Notes: generated by a model from the sequence alone, not told the origin. 64,000 nt of DNA from Perspicuibacillus lycopersici (GCF_025660475.1 NZ_JAOUSF010000004.1:310001-374000), one strand, 5' to 3'. Positions 26,003 to 35,249 are shown, counted from the first letter of the stretch. Translations and numbers: made by a program.

Positions 26003-26451
26003 AAATTATAAAGCTTGTTTCAGCAGAGCTAGCCCCTATGGAATTATTATTGACGGCAGATCCCGCTCGTGAACGAATCGAGGAATATTTGGATAAAGGG
26101 GAATGCTATGTTTTACAAAAGGATGCGGAAGTTATTGGTACATATGTTTTATTGCAAACTTCAGCTAGTACAATCGAGTTAATGAACTTAGCGGTTCATG
26201 AAAATTACCAAGGAAAAGGCTTGGGCAAAAACTTAATAAAAGACGCGATTCTTCGGGCAAAGCAGGCAGGATATCAAACGCTGGAGGTTGGTACTGGAAA
26301 TTCTAGTTTTGGACAGCTTGCTCTATATCAAAAATGTGGATTTCGTATAATAGGGGTTGATCAAAATTTTTTTCTACGAAATTATGATGAGCCTATTATG
26401 GAAAATGGCATATGGTGTCGTGATATGATTCGCCTTTCGCAAACCTTATAG
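25999..26451 (+). CDS. GNAT acetyltransferase, YvbK-like
   Basis: A 150-residue GNAT protein with the acetyl-CoA binding segment NYQGKGLGKNLI and the C-terminal GFRIIGVDQNFFLRNY typical of the YvbK-like group. Its start codon overlaps the stop of the preceding GNAT gene (ATGA). Substrate unknown. The sequence downstream is AT-rich up to a bidirectional terminator shared with guaC. Confidence 0.82.
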   Translation: MKIIKLVSAELAPMELLLTADPARERIEEYLDKGECYVLQKDAEVIGTYVLLQTSASTIELMNLAVHENYQGKGLGKNLIKDAILRAKQAGYQTLEVGTGNSSFGQLALYQKCGFRIIGVDQNFFLRNYDEPIMENGIWCRDMIRLSQTL

Positions 26452-26549
26452 GGAAAAAATTTTACGACAAATGGTTATTGTGCAATAAAAAACTCTTTCC
26501 AAGTAAAAATAATCGAACGTACAAATTCCATTCAATTTTTTGGTAAAAG

Positions 26550-26588
26550 AAAAAGCATTCCAAACAAAATGTGTGTGGAATGCTTTTT
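26550..26588. terminator. Bidirectional terminator
   Basis: AAAAAGCATTCCA and TGGAATGCTTTTT form a 13-bp perfect stem with A- and T-runs on both sides, between convergent genes. Confidence 0.9.
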
Positions 26589-26614
26589 ACTTTCTTACTG
26601 TTTCTATCATCCAA

Positions 26615-27598
26615 TTAATAAATCCGATCCCCATTAAATATCGAGTTTTTCACAATAACATAATCGACATTACGAATTGCCTTTAACTCTTTTCCGCCAG
26701 CATAGGAAATAGAGGATTGAAGATCCTGTTGCATTTCATCTAACGTATCTTGAAGTGGACCTTTGTATTCTACATACATTTTTTTCCCTTCAACATTCCG
26801 CTTTTCGCCTTTTTGAAACTCGGATGCAGAACCGAAATATTCTTTGTATAATTTTCCGTCCTTCTCTATCGTTACCCCTGGAGATTCCTCGTGACCAGCG
26901 AATAAGGAACCTATCATCACCATTGTTGCTCCAAAACGTATCGATTTTGCAATATCTCCATGTGTACGGATACCACCATCTGCAATGATTGGTTTACTTG
27001 CGGCTTTTGCACACCAGCGTAATGCTGCCAATTGCCAGCCACCAGTTCCGAAGCCAGTTTTGATTTTCGTAATACATACTTTCCCAGGTCCAATTCCAAC
27101 CTTTGTAGCATCTGCGCCAGCATTTTCTAATTCTCTTACAGCCTCAGGAGTTCCAACATTTCCTGCGATCACAAAAGCGGCTGGCAAATAATTTTTAATA
27201 TGTTTAATCATATCAATAACTGCATTCGAATGACCATGGGCAATATCGATTGTAATATATTCAGGCGTTAATTGTGCTTCCGCTAGTTGTTGAACAAATG
27301 CATATTCCTCTTCTTTTACACCGACACTGATCGATGCGTATAAGCCACGAGCTTGCATATCCTTAACGAAGTCTAGACGTTTCTCAGGCTGGAAACGATG
27401 CATAATGTAAAAATAACCATTTTCCGCTAAATGTAGCGCGATTTTTTCATCTATAATAGTCTGCATATTTGCAGGTACGACTGGCAATTTAAACGTACGT
27501 CCACCAAGTATAACAGTTGTATCACATTCTGTACGACTAGATACGATACATTTTGCGGGAATCAATTGAATATCTTCATAATCAAATACATTTTCCAT
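26615..27598 (-). CDS. guaC: GMP reductase
   Basis: Converts GMP to IMP with NADPH. The 327-residue product fits the B. subtilis enzyme in length and opens [14 protein letters not shown]. The catalytic loop [17 protein letters not shown] contains the reactive Cys, and the phosphate-binding [17 protein letters not shown] follows. The start is placed at MENVF, with GGGGTG upstream; the frame is open six codons further without a binding site. Single-gene unit. A PurR-like word upstream is too weak to call. Confidence 0.93.
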   Translation of the reverse strand: MENVFDYEDIQLIPAKCIVSSRTECDTTVILGGRTFKLPVVPANMQTIIDEKIALHLAENGYFYIMHRFQPEKRLDFVKDMQARGLYASISVGVKEEEYAFVQQLAEAQLTPEYITIDIAHGHSNAVIDMIKHIKNYLPAAFVIAGNVGTPEAVRELENAGADATKVGIGPGKVCITKIKTGFGTGGWQLAALRWCAKAASKPIIADGGIRTHGDIAKSIRFGATMVMIGSLFAGHEESPGVTIEKDGKLYKEYFGSASEFQKGEKRNVEGKKMYVEYKGPLQDTLDEMQQDLQSSISYAGGKELKAIRNVDYVIVKNSIFNGDRIY

Positions 27599-27828
27599 AA
27601 TAGCACCCCTAAACACGAATATTTAAATTAAATTTTAATTATTTCGTTCGCAATTGGTACTATACCTTATTTTTTTCTATGTGTCAAAGAGTTTATCGGA
27701 ATGACAGTAATTTCCAGTCTTTTAACGAAATTCTCTATCAATCAGCTTTGATAGTTTCAGGAATGGATGTTTCGTGTTAAGCTTTATGTAAAAATTTATC
27801 GAAAGTTCATGCATTGGAGGAGAAGGTT

Positions 27829-28557
27829 ATGAAACGACCAGTAATAGGTGTTATGCCTTTATATGATGAGGAAAAAGAAAGCTACTGGATGCTTCCTAGT
27901 TATTTAAAGGGAATAGTGGAAGCAGGTGGAATACCTATCATTTTGCCGTTAATAAATGACTCAGAAGCGATTAAACAATTGGTTGAAAGTCTTGATGGAT
28001 TTCTATTAACTGGCGGTCAAGATGTGAATCCGGAATTATATGGAGAAAGGGCAAGTAGCCTATGTGGCAAACCTCTGTTAGCTCGTGATACGCTTGAAGA
28101 ATTCGTTATAAAATATGCGCTTGAGGCAGATAAACCAATATTGGGGATTTGCCGAGGCTTGCAAATACTCAATGCTGTTTTAGGCGGAACCCTTTATCAG
28201 GATATTCCAACACAAGTAAACGAAGGGAAAACGATTGTTCATCAACAAGAAAAACCGTACGATACTCCGATTCATGCGATACATATTGAAAAAAATAGTT
28301 TATTATACGATCTGTATCAACAAGAATGTGTTCTGGTAAATAGCCTTCACCATCAAGGTATAAAAACATTAGCAAAATCACTTCATTGTGAAGCGTTAGC
28401 AGAAGATGGTATCGTGGAGGCAGCCTTTATGCCAGGGAAAAAATTTGTTCATGCGCTTCAATGGCATCCGGAATATATGTTGGAAGTGGATGAGCCAAGC
28501 AGAAAACTATTTCAATCATTTGTTACGCATTGTGTGAAGCTTCGAAAGCTATCTTAA
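27829..28557 (+). CDS. Gamma-glutamyl-GABA hydrolase family protein (PuuD-like)
   Basis: A 242-residue class I glutamine-amidotransferase-like hydrolase. The oxyanion segment LLTGGQDVNPELYGE, the nucleophile elbow GICRGLQILNAVLGG (Cys) and HALQWHPEY (His-Glu) complete the catalytic triad. Members hydrolyse gamma-glutamyl bonds in polyamine or amino-acid breakdown. The start is ATG 7 bp after GGAGGAGAA; a TTG inside that binding site is not used. The specific substrate is unknown. Confidence 0.87.
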   Translation: MKRPVIGVMPLYDEEKESYWMLPSYLKGIVEAGGIPIILPLINDSEAIKQLVESLDGFLLTGGQDVNPELYGERASSLCGKPLLARDTLEEFVIKYALEADKPILGICRGLQILNAVLGGTLYQDIPTQVNEGKTIVHQQEKPYDTPIHAIHIEKNSLLYDLYQQECVLVNSLHHQGIKTLAKSLHCEALAEDGIVEAAFMPGKKFVHALQWHPEYMLEVDEPSRKLFQSFVTHCVKLRKLS

Positions 28558-28564
28558 AAGAGAA

Positions 28565-28605
28565 AAAAGGAAATGAGACGAAAGGTACGCTTCATTTCCT
28601 TTTTG
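28565..28605. terminator. Bidirectional terminator
   Basis: AAAAGGAAATGA and TCATTTCCTTTT form a 12-bp stem between the convergent hydrolase and helicase genes. Confidence 0.85.
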
Positions 28606-28609
28606 TTTA

Positions 28610-29764
28610 TTATTTTTTTATGCTGTTTTTTTGTCCGACAATATCGACAATTTTTCCTTGATATAATTGCTTCTCTGTAAACGTCAGTCCTAGTTCATGA
28701 CTCATTTTCTTTAAGAAGCTTTCTTCCCTTGCGTTAACAAGTGAAATAACTGTTCCTTCCTTGCCCATCCGTCCAGTCCGACCAGAGCGATGTAAATATT
28801 GTGTTGTCGTTTTTGGAAAATCAAAATGGATGACATATGTTACATCTTCAATATCTAAGCCTCTTGCAGCTACATCTGTCGTTAATAATAACGGGATTTT
28901 TCCGGAACGGAAATTTTTCATTGACTGCTGTCTTTCCATTTTTTTTGATTCGCCGGCAAGTACAGCTAAAGGAATGCCATGATAGGCAAGCTTCGCTTCT
29001 GCTTCCTCAACTTTTTCCACGGTCTTAAGAAAAGCAATAGTCCGACCAGAGATGGTATGGATGATTTTTCGCAGCAAGTCGATTTTATCTCGTTGCTCAC
29101 AAACAAAATATATATGATTTGTATTTGTTTGATCAATATTTTCTTCGACTCGAATTACTTGTGGATCCTGCATAAACCCTTTTGCAATCGTTTCGGTTTG
29201 AGGAGAGATTGTTGCTGAGAAAAATAATACTTGGCGATCACGTAAAGTTGCTTTTATGATGCTTTGAACATTTCCTAAATGCTCTGGTGATACCAATTGA
29301 TCTGCTTCATCAACGACAACGGTATGGACCTCGTGCATTTTTAATTTTTTCATTTTAATTAGCTCGACAATACGACCAGTAGTCCCAACAACAATTTGTG
29401 GTTTTTCCTTTAGCTTTTCTACTTGTTTTTTCACATTTGCACCGCCAATAAAGGATGCACTACCGATTGTCGTACCTTTTGTCCATTTTCGAACCTGATC
29501 TAATATTTGCATTACGAGTTCACGGGAAGGAGCCAGTATGACCACTTGAACACTTTTTTTTGATTCGTCCAATTTTTCAATAACAGGAAGCAGGTAGGCA
29601 AGTGTTTTCCCAGTACCAGTAGGGGATTCACATATGACATCCTTTCCTTCTAGTATTGCTGGAATTGCTTGATCCTGTATATTAGTTGGGGCTTGGAATC
29701 CAGACTCCTTCCAAACCGATTGTATATATGGTTTCATTGTTTCTAACTGTAAGCTGTTTGCCAT
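28610..29764 (-). CDS. DEAD-box RNA helicase, YfmL-like
   Basis: A 384-residue minimal DEAD-box helicase without a C-terminal RNA-binding extension. Motifs in order: Q motif region FQAPTNIQDQAIP, motif I SPTGTGKT (residues 47-54), Ia APSRELV, Ib TTGR, II VDEAD, III SATI, then domain 2 with TTDVAARGLDIEDV and HRSGRTGRMG. Length and architecture match B. subtilis YfmL, which has been linked to 50S subunit assembly. It is transcribed alone. Confidence 0.9.
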   Translation of the reverse strand: MANSLQLETMKPYIQSVWKESGFQAPTNIQDQAIPAILEGKDVICESPTGTGKTLAYLLPVIEKLDESKKSVQVVILAPSRELVMQILDQVRKWTKGTTIGSASFIGGANVKKQVEKLKEKPQIVVGTTGRIVELIKMKKLKMHEVHTVVVDEADQLVSPEHLGNVQSIIKATLRDRQVLFFSATISPQTETIAKGFMQDPQVIRVEENIDQTNTNHIYFVCEQRDKIDLLRKIIHTISGRTIAFLKTVEKVEEAEAKLAYHGIPLAVLAGESKKMERQQSMKNFRSGKIPLLLTTDVAARGLDIEDVTYVIHFDFPKTTTQYLHRSGRTGRMGKEGTVISLVNAREESFLKKMSHELGLTFTEKQLYQGKIVDIVGQKNSIKK

Positions 29765-29875
29765 TTATTTGTACCATCCTTTTTACCTATTGCTATATAT
29801 CATTCTATTCTAATCGAAAATGCTGCTTAGTACAAAATTTTCCTGAAGAAGTGGTGAAAATAATATAGCAGCGAG

Positions 29876-30496
29876 TCAATTATTCGCTGCTAACCGTCCA
29901 AGTGGACCATTTTCATCGATAAGATCTTGAATGCTGTACACATTAATAGGAAACATAGGAAAGCCAAATACATATGGAGTGATGTCATAAAGTTGAAAAT
30001 AAATCACTAATGTTTTATCTGCTAAATAAAAATCTTGATCTGGTTTAATTACGGTAAAATCATCAATTAGTTCAATATTTCGTTCCTTAATTTGTAGATG
30101 AATAAGCTCTGAAAGTCTTTCAATATAATTACTTCCCGGCTTAAATAGGCTTTGAAGTGTACAGATTTTATTGTCCTTCAAATCGAACGTTAACGAATGG
30201 ATGAAGGTCATTCCATGTGCCGCATGATAGTGATACGTATAGTTGGATAGGTAGAGACTTAATACATCCCGTTGATTATTTTTGATTTCAAATGAACCGA
30301 TCATTTCTTCAACGGTTGAAGGTATATCCCCTACTTGCAAATTAATTAGCTGCTGGGTATGTTGAACGATTGTTTGATTCACAAGGTTTTCGAAGTGTTG
30401 ATTTTTCATGCCACTAACAAGTGGGTAGTAAATAGTCTTTTTCGGTCCGCTTGTTATTTTCAATGGTTGAATAATAACGGGTAAGGAAGTGGGCAT
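29876..30496 (-). CDS. DUF3298/DUF4163-type protein
   Basis: A 206-residue protein without signal peptide or membrane segment. The pattern of a mixed alpha/beta N-terminal part, then HGMTFIHSLTFDLKDNKICTL and a C-terminal FYLADKTLVIYFQLYDITPYV is that of the DUF4163-DUF3298 pair, known from RsiV-like extracytoplasmic domains. Here the anchor is missing, so location and role are unclear. AGGAGG is 9 bp before the start. It reads away from the DoxX region. Confidence 0.7.
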   Translation of the reverse strand: MPTSLPVIIQPLKITSGPKKTIYYPLVSGMKNQHFENLVNQTIVQHTQQLINLQVGDIPSTVEEMIGSFEIKNNQRDVLSLYLSNYTYHYHAAHGMTFIHSLTFDLKDNKICTLQSLFKPGSNYIERLSELIHLQIKERNIELIDDFTVIKPDQDFYLADKTLVIYFQLYDITPYVFGFPMFPINVYSIQDLIDENGPLGRLAANN

Positions 30497-30605
30497 TGTT
30501 ATCCTCCTTCTTTTTTCAACGTTTATCCCATACTATTCTTTAAAAGTTAGAAAGTGAACATTATCGAAACAAATTAGCATAGTGGTGACAATATCGTGAC
30601 ATCGG

Positions 30606-30634
30606 TTGCAAGGAGGAATTGATTACGATATATT
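30606..30634 (+). promoter_or_regulatory. Promoter of DoxX paralogue 1
   Basis: TTGCAA, a 17-base spacer and TATATTAAACGTGTAG. The same promoter words precede paralogues 2 and 3. Confidence 0.75.
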
Positions 30635-30649
30635 AAACGTGTAGTTATA

Positions 30650-30740
30650 GTGAAATATTTCACAAATATAACTTTGTAATAATCAATAGTTTGTAAAGCA
30701 ATCATTATTTTTTTAGGGAGATTTGTGAATTGATTCACAA
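30650..30740 (+). promoter_or_regulatory. Two Rex/Fnr-like operators of DoxX paralogue 1
   Basis: GTGAAATATTTCAC (30650-30663) lies just downstream of the -10 box, and TTGTGAATTGATTCACAA (30723-30740) lies close to the ribosome binding site. The second is a perfect match to the Rex pattern TTGTGAA-N4-TTCACAA, and also contains the Fnr half sites TGTGA-N6-TCACA, so the two regulators cannot be told apart by sequence. Confidence 0.7.
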
Positions 30741-30767
30741 AAAATATTTTAGTTGGAGGTAACAAAA

Positions 30768-31286
30768 ATGGAAAAACAACAATGGTGGACAAATCCTCTA
30801 GTAAGTGTAATCTGGACAGTTGCTAGAATTTGGCTAGGAATCCAATGGATCGAAGGAGCATGGCATAAATTTGCCGATGGTTTTGACGCCAGTGGATTTT
30901 TACAAGGAGCAATTGCAAAAGCAAGCGGTGAAGCACCAGTAGTACAAGGCTGGTATGGCGCATTTCTAGAACATTTCGCAATGCCGAATGTAGAAATCTT
31001 TAACATAGTGATTCCATTGGGAGAATTGTTAGTAGGTCTTGGTTTAATACTTGGAGCAGCAACAATCCCAGCATTAATCGCAGGCGCATTCATGAATTTA
31101 AACTTCCTATTAGCAGGAACAATTAGCACAAACCCAACATTATTTGCTGTAGCAGTTATCCTATTATTTGCAGGCGCAGGCACATACTACTATGGTGTGG
31201 ACCGATTCGCAATTCCAATGGTTAAAACATATTTCCAAAACAGACATAACCGCGGAAATAAAACGAAAAAGGTAGCGACAGTTTAG
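30768..31286 (+). CDS. DoxX family membrane protein, paralogue 1
   Basis: A 172-residue protein with four hydrophobic segments and the DoxX pattern RIWLGIQWIEGAWHKF, then GELLVGLGLILGAATIPALIAGAFMN and a basic tail. DoxX proteins are membrane proteins linked to quinone- or thiol-related redox functions; no precise reaction is known here. GGAGGT precedes the ATG by 9 bp; an in-frame ATG 15 bp earlier overlaps that site and is unlikely. It is one of four paralogues within 6.3 kb. Rex/Fnr-type operators suggest control by redox state or oxygen. Confidence 0.85.
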   Translation: MEKQQWWTNPLVSVIWTVARIWLGIQWIEGAWHKFADGFDASGFLQGAIAKASGEAPVVQGWYGAFLEHFAMPNVEIFNIVIPLGELLVGLGLILGAATIPALIAGAFMNLNFLLAGTISTNPTLFAVAVILLFAGAGTYYYGVDRFAIPMVKTYFQNRHNRGNKTKKVATV

Positions 31287-31307
31287 CAAAATGAATTTAG
31301 GAAAGCG

Positions 31308-31342
31308 AGTCAGCCAGGAATCCCCTGGTTGGCTTGTTTTTT
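31308..31342 (+). terminator. Terminator after DoxX paralogue 1
   Basis: AGTCAGCCAGG pairs with CCTGGTTGGCT (11 bp with G-T pairs), followed by a run of eight T residues. Confidence 0.85.
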
Positions 31343-31438
31343 TTGTCGATTTTAAGGTTTTAATCGGATTTGGAGGAAGAAGGGGAGAGAAAATCGTTTT
31401 GACGGAGTGTCTCAAAAGCATTAGGAGCAGAAAAAGTT

Positions 31439-32200
31439 GCAGAAATCCGTTAGATAGAAGGTCTCAAACGGATTTTGTGTAAGAAAGTGGGCTAAAATCC
31501 GTTAGAAGGATGGTCTCAATCGGGTTTTGAGCAAGAAAGTGGGTTAAAATCCGTTAGAAGGAAGGTAGCAATCGGATTTTGAGTAGGAAAATGGGTTAAA
31601 ATCCTTTAGAAGGAAGGTATCAATCGGGTTTTGAGTAGGAAAAATGGTTAAAATCCGTTAGAAGGAAGGTATCAATCGGGTTTTGAGTAGGAAAGTGGGC
31701 TAAAATCCGTTAGAAGGAAGGTATCAATCGGGTTTTGAGCAAGAAAGTGGGCTAAAATCCGTTAGAAGGAAGGTATCAAAAGGATTTCAAGCAAAAAAAG
31801 GAGCGAAAATCCGTTAGATGTGAGGTGTCAAAAGGATTTTGGTCAAAAAAAGGAGCGATAATCCGTTAGATGTGAGGTGTCAAAAGGATTTTGAGCAAAA
31901 AAGTGGGCTAAAATCCTTTTGAAGGAAGGTATCAATAGGATTTTGAGAAAAAAAAGGATCGAAAATCCATTAGAAGGGAGGTATCAAAAGGAATTCGGTC
32001 AAAAAAAGGATCGAAAATCCTTTAGAAGGAAGGTCTCAATCTGATTTTGAGCAAGAAAGTTGATAAAAATCCGATAGATGGATGGCCACAAAAGGATTTT
32101 GGTCAAAAAAAGGAACGAAAATCCTTTAGAAGGAAGGTCTCAAAAGGATTTTGAGAAAAAAAGTGATTCCAAATCCGCTTGATAGTAGACATCATAAGGA
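31439..32200. repeat. Tandem array B: about 14 copies of a 52-bp hairpin unit
   Basis: Head-to-tail units of 52 bp with a consensus near AAAATCCGTTAGAAGGAAGG followed by TATCAATCGGGTTTTGAGCA and AGAAAGTGGGCT. AAAATCC near the start and GGATTTT near the middle are inverted, giving hairpins; one unit has AAAATCCTTTTGA against TCAATAGGATTTT. The period and several positions (AATCC, GAGG, TCAA, TGAGCAAGAAA) match array A at 13 kb. Rest of the gap to 32278 holds only a 9-bp microsatellite. Confidence 0.88.
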
Positions 32201-32216
32201 TTACATACAAGCAAAG

Positions 32217-32261
32217 AACCAACATAACCAACATAACCAACATAACCAACATAACCAACAT
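32217..32261. repeat. 9-bp microsatellite, five copies
   Basis: AACCAACAT is repeated perfectly five times. It lies between array B and the promoter of DoxX paralogue 2. Confidence 0.92.
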
Positions 32262-32305
32262 ATTAACGTTTACAAACATAAAAAATGACAAAATGGTGAC
32301 AAGGC

Positions 32306-32334
32306 TTGCAATGGGAATAAAAGTGCGGTATATT
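32306..32334 (+). promoter_or_regulatory. Promoter of DoxX paralogue 2
   Basis: TTGCAA, 17-base spacer, TATATT, as in paralogues 1 and 3. Confidence 0.75.
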
Positions 32335-32350
32335 AAACGTGTAGAAGATA

Positions 32351-32443
32351 GTGAAACATTTCACAAATAAAAACTCAATATTAACTAGTTAAAGCAAAAG
32401 CAATTATTCCTTTTTTAAAACATATTTGTGAAAAACTTCACAA
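32351..32443 (+). promoter_or_regulatory. Two Rex/Fnr-like operators of DoxX paralogue 2
   Basis: GTGAAACATTTCAC (32351-32364) and TTGTGAAAAACTTCACAA (32426-32443), placed as in paralogue 1. Confidence 0.7.
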
Positions 32444-32474
32444 CTAACAACTAAAATATATGGAGGAAATAAAA

Positions 32475-32990
32475 ATGAAAAAACAATGGTTCAATAACCC
32501 AATCGTAAACGTAATTTGGACAGTGGCAAGAATTTGGTTAGGACTTCAATGGATCGAAGGAGCGTGGCATAAATTTACTGGTGGGTTTGATGCAGCAGGA
32601 TTTTTACAAGGCGCAATCGCCAAAGCCGGAGGTGAGGCACCAGTAGTCCAAGGCTGGTACGGAGCATTTCTAGAACATTTCGCAATGCCAAATGTAGAAA
32701 TCTTTAATGTCGTCATCCCAGTCGGAGAATTCCTAGTAGGCATTGGTTTAATACTTGGGGCAGCAACAATTCCAGCATTAATCGCCGGGGCATTCATGAA
32801 CTTGAACTTCTTATTAGCAGGAACAATCAGCACAAACCCAGTATTATTAGCAGTAGCAGTTATCTTATTATTCATCGGAGCAGGCACATACTACTACGGT
32901 GTGGACCGATTCGCAGTCCCAATGATCAAAACATATTTCGCAAACAGACATAACCGTGGCAATAAAGTGAAGAAAGTAGCAACTGTTTAA
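32475..32990 (+). CDS. DoxX family membrane protein, paralogue 2
   Basis: A 171-residue DoxX protein whose translation appears identical to paralogue 3 and is close to paralogue 1. Four hydrophobic segments; FLEHFAMPNVEIFN between segments 1 and 2 and RHNRGNKVKKVATV at the end. GGAGG lies 9 bp before the ATG; an ATG 15 bp earlier overlaps it. The identity with paralogue 3 at the protein level shows either a recent duplication or gene conversion. Confidence 0.85.
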   Translation: MKKQWFNNPIVNVIWTVARIWLGLQWIEGAWHKFTGGFDAAGFLQGAIAKAGGEAPVVQGWYGAFLEHFAMPNVEIFNVVIPVGEFLVGIGLILGAATIPALIAGAFMNLNFLLAGTISTNPVLLAVAVILLFIGAGTYYYGVDRFAVPMIKTYFANRHNRGNKVKKVATV

Positions 32991-32995
32991 CAATA

Positions 32996-33033
32996 AAAAA
33001 ACAAGTCAGCCAGAAACATGGCTGACTTGTTTT
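32996..33033. terminator. Bidirectional terminator
   Basis: ACAAGTCAGCCA and TGGCTGACTTGT form a 12-bp perfect stem flanked by A- and T-runs, between DoxX paralogue 2 and the convergent ktrB gene. Confidence 0.9.
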
Positions 33034-33048
33034 CATTTGACATTTTAA

Positions 33049-34395
33049 TTATCCGATAAAAATGTCCTCCTCTGGATAGCGTATCGAGGATGATTTTTGC
33101 TTTGTAAATAGAAATGCAATTGTTAATGGACCAATACGACCGATGAACATCATAACGATGATAATACATTTTCCAATCGACGTAAGGTCTGCCGTTATCC
33201 CAGTTGTTAAACCAACCGTACCGAACGCAGAGACAACTTCAAATACAATGGATAAAAACGGCGCATTTTCAGTAATTGTTAATAAGAAAATTGTAACAAA
33301 AATAAGCATGAAACTAATAATGGTAATCGCCAATGCTTTTAATATCGCTTGTTTTTTAATTGCTCGATTGTATATGATCGTTTCATCTTTTCCCCTTAAA
33401 TACGAATACGTAGCTAAAATCAATACAATAAAGGTTGTAACTTTAATCCCACTGGCAGTCGAGCTACTTCCTGCACCGACAAACATAAGGAGCATCATAA
33501 GTAGTAGCGAAGGGGTTGTCATCGCCCCAATATCAATAGAATTGAAACCAGCAGTCCGAGTGGTTACTGCTTGGAAATAAGCTCCCCATAGCTTATCTGG
33601 TAAGGAAAGCGAGCCAAGCGTACCTGGATTAGAATATTCAAGAATAAATAGTAATAATGTCGCAATCACATTTATGCCTAATGTTCCGACAAGCATCATT
33701 TTCGAATGTAACGATAAATGCTTGAAATTTTTCTTATTCCATAAGTCTACTAGTACGGTAAAACCAATACCACCTGTAATAAATAATCCAGTAATTACGA
33801 TATTAACTAATGGATCCCCAGCATATGAAGTTAAATTATCTGGCCATAAAGAAAAACCAGCATTGTTAAAAGAAGCTATCGTATGAAATAAGCTTTGATA
33901 CATTCCAGTTTGCCACCCAAATGCTGGTACCCATTTAATGGATAAAAGGATGAAACCAATCGCTTCGATACTAATTGAAAAAATAAATAATGCCTTTACT
34001 AATTGTACTAGTCCACCTAATGCGGTTTGGTTGAGTGATTCTTGAATAAGGACACGTTCTTGTAAACCAATTTTTTTCTTAAACATTAAAAAAAATAATA
34101 CAGCAAAGGTCATAAACCCTAAACCACCAAATTGCATAAGAAGCATAATAATAACTTCACCAAATGTTGTAAAAGTAGTCCCTGTGTCGACAACAGCGAG
34201 CCCAGTTACCGTTGTAGCAGAGGTTGCTGTAAATACTGCATCTAACCAGGAGATTGATGCAGATGTTGCAAAGGGCAGCTTCAATAAAAAGGTTCCTAGT
34301 AAAATAAGAACGAAAAAGCCACTAGCCAATATTTGTGGTGGGCTAAGTTGGAACATTCGCCTTTTTAATGGATGATTGTCATTTGATAGAATCAT
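33049..34395 (-). CDS. ktrB: Potassium uptake protein, KtrB/TrkH family
   Basis: Ion-conducting membrane subunit of a Ktr potassium uptake system. The 448-residue length fits KtrB/KtrD, with about ten hydrophobic segments in the four-fold M1-P-M2 pattern. Selectivity-filter type loops are visible at ATTVTGLAVVDTG, FNNAGFSLWPD, TRTAGFNSID and FGTVGLTTG. It starts 3 bp after the ktrA stop, so the two are one operon under the c-di-AMP riboswitch. Confidence 0.92.
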   Translation of the reverse strand: MILSNDNHPLKRRMFQLSPPQILASGFFVLILLGTFLLKLPFATSASISWLDAVFTATSATTVTGLAVVDTGTTFTTFGEVIIMLLMQFGGLGFMTFAVLFFLMFKKKIGLQERVLIQESLNQTALGGLVQLVKALFIFSISIEAIGFILLSIKWVPAFGWQTGMYQSLFHTIASFNNAGFSLWPDNLTSYAGDPLVNIVITGLFITGGIGFTVLVDLWNKKNFKHLSLHSKMMLVGTLGINVIATLLLFILEYSNPGTLGSLSLPDKLWGAYFQAVTTRTAGFNSIDIGAMTTPSLLLMMLLMFVGAGSSSTASGIKVTTFIVLILATYSYLRGKDETIIYNRAIKKQAILKALAITIISFMLIFVTIFLLTITENAPFLSIVFEVVSAFGTVGLTTGITADLTSIGKCIIIVMMFIGRIGPLTIAFLFTKQKSSSIRYPEEDIFIG

Positions 34396-34398
34396 AGG

Positions 34399-35055
34399 TT
34401 ACATCCCTTTTTCTTCGAATCGTTTCAGATTGTCCTTCTTCCCGATAACAACAAGTGTATCCCCTTGATAAATAGCTGCTGATGGGGAAGGAGATACGGT
34501 AACTTCATCCTCACGCTTAATTGCGATAATCGTGCAGTCATATTTCAAACGAATATCCAGTTCCTCTAATGATTTATTATTAATTTTTTTTGTCGCAATC
34601 AATTCTATAATGCTATAGTCCTCTGAAAGCTCAATAAAATCTATTACTCTATTTGAATTTAGCTGGCGAGCAATTCGGACTCCCATATCTTTTTCAGGGT
34701 GAATAATTCGATCGGCACCAATCTTTTCAAGCACCTTTTGATGTTTTGTATCACGAGCCTTTACCCAAACCTCTTTCACACCAAGCTCTTTTAATAACAA
34801 GGTACAGAGAATGCTAGCTTGGATATTATCCCCGATGGCAACGATCGCATAATCAAAATTCCGCACGCCAAGTGATTTTAATGCTTTTTCGTCGGAAGCA
34901 TTGGCAATTGCAGCATGTGTGCAATAATCCGACATATAATTCACTTTATCCTCATTCATATCTACTACTAATACTTCATGTCCTAAATGATAGAGCTCCT
35001 TACAAATACTTCGACCAAATCGACCTAGCCCCATAATGACAAATTGCTTCTTCAA
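34399..35055 (-). CDS. ktrA: Potassium uptake regulatory subunit, KtrA family
   Basis: Cytosolic RCK ring subunit that gates KtrB. The 218-residue product has an N-terminal nucleotide-binding RCK_N fold (MGLGRFGRSICKEL, then VLVVDMNEDKV) and a C-terminal RCK_C domain of about 75 residues, the part that binds c-di-AMP in KtrA-type proteins. The start is TTG, chosen because AGAGGAGA lies 6 bp upstream; an ATG 87 bp earlier would add a non-homologous stretch. The riboswitch upstream adds a second level of c-di-AMP control. Confidence 0.9.
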   Translation of the reverse strand: MKKQFVIMGLGRFGRSICKELYHLGHEVLVVDMNEDKVNYMSDYCTHAAIANASDEKALKSLGVRNFDYAIVAIGDNIQASILCTLLLKELGVKEVWVKARDTKHQKVLEKIGADRIIHPEKDMGVRIARQLNSNRVIDFIELSEDYSIIELIATKKINNKSLEELDIRLKYDCTIIAIKREDEVTVSPSPSAAIYQGDTLVVIGKKDNLKRFEEKGM

Positions 35056-35184
35056 AGTTGTCTCCTCTTTTCTGTTTCTGTGCAATCTATTATTTTTCCC
35101 AAAAAGGGTTGTTTTTCTAAATACAGAATGAAGGTACTTCACACTGTAAAAAGGATGCTATTTAATGAGTGATATACAATGCTG

Positions 35185-35232
35185 AGCAGATTGAATTTAC
35201 ATGTAGTCCCATGCTTGGATTTTAGTCTGCGG
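35185..35232. repeat. Remnant of the dispersed repeat family in the ktrAB leader
   Basis: GAGCAGATTGAATTTACATG, GTAGTCCCATGCTTGG and TAGTCTGCGG resemble the ends and core of the element at 11.1 and 40.5 kb. It lies between the riboswitch terminator and ktrA. Short and degenerate. Confidence 0.45.
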
Positions 35233-35249
35233 AAATAAAAATGACCAAT

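Larger units (their letters stand above)
32279..32999 (+). repeat. Direct repeat of about 720 bp, copy 1 (DoxX paralogue 2 with promoter)
   Basis: From TAAAAAATGACAAAATGG to AACAATAAAAA this segment matches 35712-36432 with few changes, mostly in the untranslated leader. The pair encloses ktrA-ktrB and its riboswitch. Confidence 0.9.

Noticed and set aside
27599..27680. PurR box upstream of guaC
   Set aside because: Only a partial CGAAC-like word is present and no second, properly spaced box was found.
31291..32370. Open frames within array B and the 9-bp microsatellite
   Set aside because: Low-complexity translation (for example repeated Thr-Asn-Ile) without start signals; they follow from the repeats.
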